Source: Phytophthora sp. 'mugwort' (Eukaryota > Oomycota > Peronosporomycetes > Peronosporales > Peronosporaceae). Taken from it: DNA of 64,000 nucleotides. The stretch is from NCBI GenBank assembly GCA_033558025.1, contig JAUCEF010000003.1, forward strand, positions 3,436,001 through 3,500,000, given 5' to 3'. Position numbers and translations under genes: made by a program. Of the stretch, positions 61,538 to 64,000 are shown piece after piece. The notes below the pieces were generated by a model, which saw only the letters and a program-made list of their open reading frames with translations, did not search any database and was not told the origin of the DNA. The number at the start of each line of letters is the position of its first letter. The stretch's first letter is position 1.

Positions 61538-61762
61538 GGTAAGGTGTATTGTGTTACTGTCCTTGCTGCCAAGAATGAACTCTAATCACAAATCCCGCTA
61601 GCTGCGTTGCCTAGCTGGTTGTACCGGCTTCGTCCTTCCCTCTTGAACTATGCCCTGTTGCTGTGGTCGTTAACCCCGCATGCACCAAATTACGTGTCTT
61701 CTCATCCTCCTTCGTTGTCCAATGCTACGTGTACCCTTGCATATGCTTAGGCACCCCTTCGA
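61538..61762 (-). other. Region between RNase H remnant and microsatellite
   Basis: I see no gene here. By position it would be the 3' untranslated region of the LINE remnant. Confidence 0.4.
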
Positions 61763-62287
61763 TCAGTCCATGGACGTCCGACCTGTACCCCCTCGCCCAC
61801 ATCGAGCTTTTCCTGCGTCCATAGCATGATTGGCGAGCCAGTCCGCCATTTTGTTGTGGCGCCGGAAGTGATTGCTCCAGCTCCGCACCTCAATGAGATC
61901 CGCCAATCGTCTCGCCTGCCTGTACCAATACTGTAGCTTAACGGATTTGGGCGCCGCTCTTGTCTGCACCATTCGCAGGATAAGCGCGCTGTCCCCAACT
62001 ACGTGCATTCCACTCCAATGTTTCTCCTTGGACGTCGCCATTAATCGCTGCAGCCCTATAAATTCTGCTACGTCATTCGACGTCGACGCTTTATCGAGCG
62101 CCGTCGCCGCTACCCATAGCACCCTTGGCTCCTCTGCATTCAGTCCTAATTCGATCACCACGCTGCCACTTCCTCCAGGGTCCGGATTTCTTCTCGAGCC
62201 CCCATCAAGAAAACCAACTTGAACGGAGTCATCGGTCTGCATGTCTCGATACTCAGATCTTCCGCAGCCCATCGCTGGATCACCCAC
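61763..62287 (-). pseudogene. RNase H domain of the LINE remnant
   Basis: A 174-codon open stretch holding a type I RNase H fold from about residue 22 to 157. The four catalytic acidic residues are visible: D28 in FLDGGSRRNPDPGGSG, E75 in SNDVAEFIGL, D99 in VVGDSALILRM, and D149 in RRHNKMADWLANHA, with the helper histidine H144 just before it. In LINEs this domain removes RNA from the RNA:DNA hybrid. The methionine at 62,287 is not a real start: the protein should continue from the linker frame and is cut off from it by a one-base shift near 62,215. The domain itself has no stop, so this part decayed less than its surroundings. Confidence 0.78.
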
Positions 62288-62442
62288 TCGGCCACCTGTA
62301 TTTGCGGAGCCGAGTGTTGCGTCAATGGGTAGAGCCCCGTGCGGAACCTTACTAGCGCCTCCCTCTGCTTGGTGAGTAACCCCTGGGTGGCTTCTTCAAG
62401 CGTCCGTTGTGTTCGCCCATCTTGGGTGAATCCTATCCACAT
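62155..62442 (-). pseudogene. Linker region of the LINE remnant between zinc knuckle and RNase H
   Basis: An open stretch containing GRTQRTLEEATQGLLTKQRE, then ALVRFRTGLYPLTQ and EWVIQRWAAEDLSIE, ending in MTPFKLVF just where the RNase H should begin. After that residue the frame runs into the wrong register; the RNase H continues one base out of frame. The start is also a frame change from the upstream stretch. No enzymatic motif is visible. Confidence 0.55.
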
Positions 62443-62867
62443 TCCACCTCCAGATAGCGGTCACCGTGACGGCACATGCCACGGCCCACATGTCCTGCAC
62501 CGTGGTGTGTAGCGATTGCCATTGTTCCAGCTGCGTCTGGTTGGCTTTCTCCACAGCCAGTGCGGCGTGTTCTGAAGCGAACAGCTGAAAATATCGGCCG
62601 TAGCTTAATTCCGGCTTGACGCCATTTCTCTTGAGCCCCTTCTTCTCCCGCCCCACCACCTGAGTAGCATGTCCCTGTGCTCCTCTGCATCTGGGCAAGA
62701 CCACACAAGATGCTCTGTCCCGTCTGAGACGCTATTCGCACACCTCGTGGATGGGCTCCGAAAACCGGCTCGTCCCCGCCCCACAGACGAAACCTGTTGA
62801 GCTTGAACTTGTGGAGGTTTTGCGTTTGGTTAGCGGGCACCCCTTCCATTGCGTGTCTCACTTCCAT
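62396..62867 (-). pseudogene. Zinc-knuckle (zf-RVT-like) region of the LINE remnant
   Basis: Three frames are needed to read it. The first gives KLNRFRLWGGDEPVFGAHPR at about 62,800, where a CxxC-type zinc ligand would be expected but F replaces one cysteine. A shifted frame gives TEHLVWSCPDAEEHR (about 62,672-62,718), the HxxxxC half of the motif. A third gives QWQSLHTTVQDMWAVACAVT and WRWNVDR. This H/C arrangement before a W-rich helix fits the zf-RVT domain found behind reverse transcriptase in LINEs. The frameshifts show it is dead. Confidence 0.55.
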
Positions 62868-63398
62868 TTCAGTGTTTCCAGTTCCTTAACCACCCTCTGT
62901 TACCACCGTTGCCAGTCCTCCTTGATCTGGCGTACTACCGTACACGCTGCCGCTCCTCGCCTCGCATTGATTAGCCGTTTGTATCGCTTCCTAGATTATC
63001 GCCACCGCCTTCTTCCGGCTTGAATCAGTTGCATACGATGCAGCCATGCGTGTGGGGTAACCCACACTGAACCGGCCTCCACGCTCAGCTTAGCTGCTAC
63101 TGTCTGGGACAGCGATTCTCTTTCGCGGGTCCATGCCGGTTCATTCCCGCTTGCTCTCACGTGTGACGCAGCCCTATGTCCGTCCACGCTTCAAGCGTGA
63201 GCACGTGGTGTGGGCCCTCCATCCAGTAGTGTACGTGCACCAGGCCGGCCTCTGGTCCCTGGAAGACCATCTCAAGGTATTTAGCTAAGAGACACTTCCC
63301 TGGACAGCGTCGCATTGCAACTCGACATCGGCATCTTGAGTTGATTGCCCCCGCACACTACTTTCCACGCACTTATTCACTATATCACCATCAGGTCT
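62868..63398 (-). other. Degenerate stretch upstream of the zinc-knuckle region
   Basis: Short minus-strand stretches such as KRYKRLINARRGAAACTVVR and IKEDWQRW (about 62,990-62,900) look like continuation of the same protein but are broken by stops. From about 63,200 to 63,398 I see nothing recognisable. No plus-strand gene is supported. Confidence 0.35.
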
Positions 63399-63713
63399 TT
63401 AATTCATCTTCCTCATGGACTGCACAAGCCTCTTGAATTCTCGCCATCGCCTTTCAACTCGTTGTGGTGTCCATAGCCAGACTGACCGGAGGGGTAGCTC
63501 CATAATGGTCAATAGTTGGCAAGTGGCTCGCACTCCCACTCGCTGTCTTTTTAGCCGAGTCATAGCTAGTCGCAGGTTGCCTTGCCATGACACAGCTAGC
63601 TCCTCGAACTGCCACAGAATACTGAGCACATTGCTGTGACGCATCTCCCGCCGCAGTTCTTGTGCATGTATTCGCTCTTCTCCACTGCTCAGTTCCGGGT
63701 GTGCGAATAACAG
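63399..63713 (-). pseudogene. Unassigned protein-like stretch of the retroelement
   Basis: Minus-strand frame open from about 63,713 to a TGA at 63,399. It contains SILWQFEELAVSWQGNLRLA and RSVWLWTPQRVERRWREFKR, rich in W, R and E. The frame continues upstream through an in-frame TGA. I do not recognise a domain. Its position ahead of the zinc-knuckle region suggests it is part of the same element or of a neighbouring one. Confidence 0.4.
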
Positions 63714-64000
63714 CGTCGTTCAGGGGCGGCCCGTGGCCCACATGTCCTCGCGCGCCTTGGGCGCCGGCGAGACTGTGTCAGGTACCACGAGGTCTGCCGA
63801 CCCCCAACTCATGCTTCTGAAGCAGGTTGCCGACCATCTGCTTTTGTCTGCTGTCAGTGAGCGCCCGGTCCCCCATTGTCCTCGCACTCATCGCGATCAG
63901 TTCCGTCCTGATGTTCGGACCCCTAAGCCGTCCTCCTCACTTGACAACTACGCTACTGGGGCCTGTATCTATCCAGCCGGGGCCTGGGCCTGCATCGCAA
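63714..64000 (-). pseudogene. Further protein-like remnant at the right edge
   Basis: Minus-strand stretches ELIAMSARTMGDRALTDSRQ and then, in a shifted frame, SADLVVPDTVSPAPKARED, separated by a frameshift near 63,810. An upstream TGA lies near 63,940. No domain is recognised; the piece is cut by the window edge. Confidence 0.3.

Larger units (their letters stand above)
61538..64000 (-). mobile_element. Decayed non-LTR (LINE-type) retrotransposon, C-terminal half
   Basis: On the minus strand, 64,000 down to 61,763, protein-like stretches follow each other in the order expected for a LINE ORF2 C-terminus: unassigned region, zinc-knuckle region, linker, RNase H. They are split over all three frames by frameshifts and stops. 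No reverse transcriptase YADD motif or endonuclease is visible, so those parts either lie beyond the right edge or are lost. The RNase H and linker wording resembles what I recall from Phytophthora LINE proteins, which is the main reason for suggesting an oomycete. Not transposition-competent as it stands. Confidence 0.68.

Noticed and set aside
61167..61601. 144-codon plus-strand reading frame
   Set aside because: Low-complexity S/R/L-rich translation opposite minus-strand protein-like stretches; judged a shadow.
61872..62222. 116-codon plus-strand reading frame
   Set aside because: It lies opposite the RNase H domain, whose catalytic motifs show that the minus strand was the coding one.

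Overview
The window looks like nuclear DNA of a eukaryote, most likely an oomycete of the Phytophthora type. About 94% of it (1 to about 60,525) is one head-to-tail tandem array. The repeat unit averages 783.0 bp (76 intervals from copy 1 to copy 77; individual units 780-786 bp), and every unit carries one tRNA-Ala gene with anticodon AGC on the + strand. I count 77 complete tRNA genes. The array runs off the left edge, so its full size is unknown. The tRNA is eukaryotic in character: A34 anticodon, no encoded CCA, A54 and A60 in the T loop, internal A and B boxes, and the G3:U70 pair read by alanyl-tRNA synthetase.

No protein gene is convincing inside the array. The 710-bp spacers hold a GT-rich stretch just before each tRNA, an 11-nt copy of the tRNA D-arm sequence 42 bp upstream, a weak A/T element about 35-39 bp upstream, and a TTTTCTTTT pol III terminator candidate that starts only 98 nt after the tRNA 3' end. 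Units are near-identical but carry a limited set of recurrent alleles. These occur in runs and alternating dimers, and rare alleles recur at distant copies, as expected from unequal crossing-over and gene conversion. Eleven of the 77 tRNA genes deviate from the consensus at four positions (8, 10, 42, 65); 66 are identical.

The array stops inside a unit at about 60,525. The right flank (60,526-64,000) is decayed transposon sequence read on the minus strand. Nearest the array is a possible gag-like remnant with coiled-coil-like stretches. An ATA/TAA microsatellite follows (61,521-61,537), which may be the 3' tail of a non-LTR retrotransposon. Beyond it are frameshifted pieces of that element's C-terminal half: an RNase H domain with its four catalytic acidic residues, a linker, and a zinc-knuckle (zf-RVT-like) region, then less certain upstream pieces. 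The oomycete assignment rests mainly on this RNase H/linker sequence resembling, from memory, LINE proteins in Phytophthora genomes; it has not been checked by search.

The main biological content is a very large single-isoacceptor tRNA gene array, analogous in organisation to rDNA, bordered by dead retroelements.
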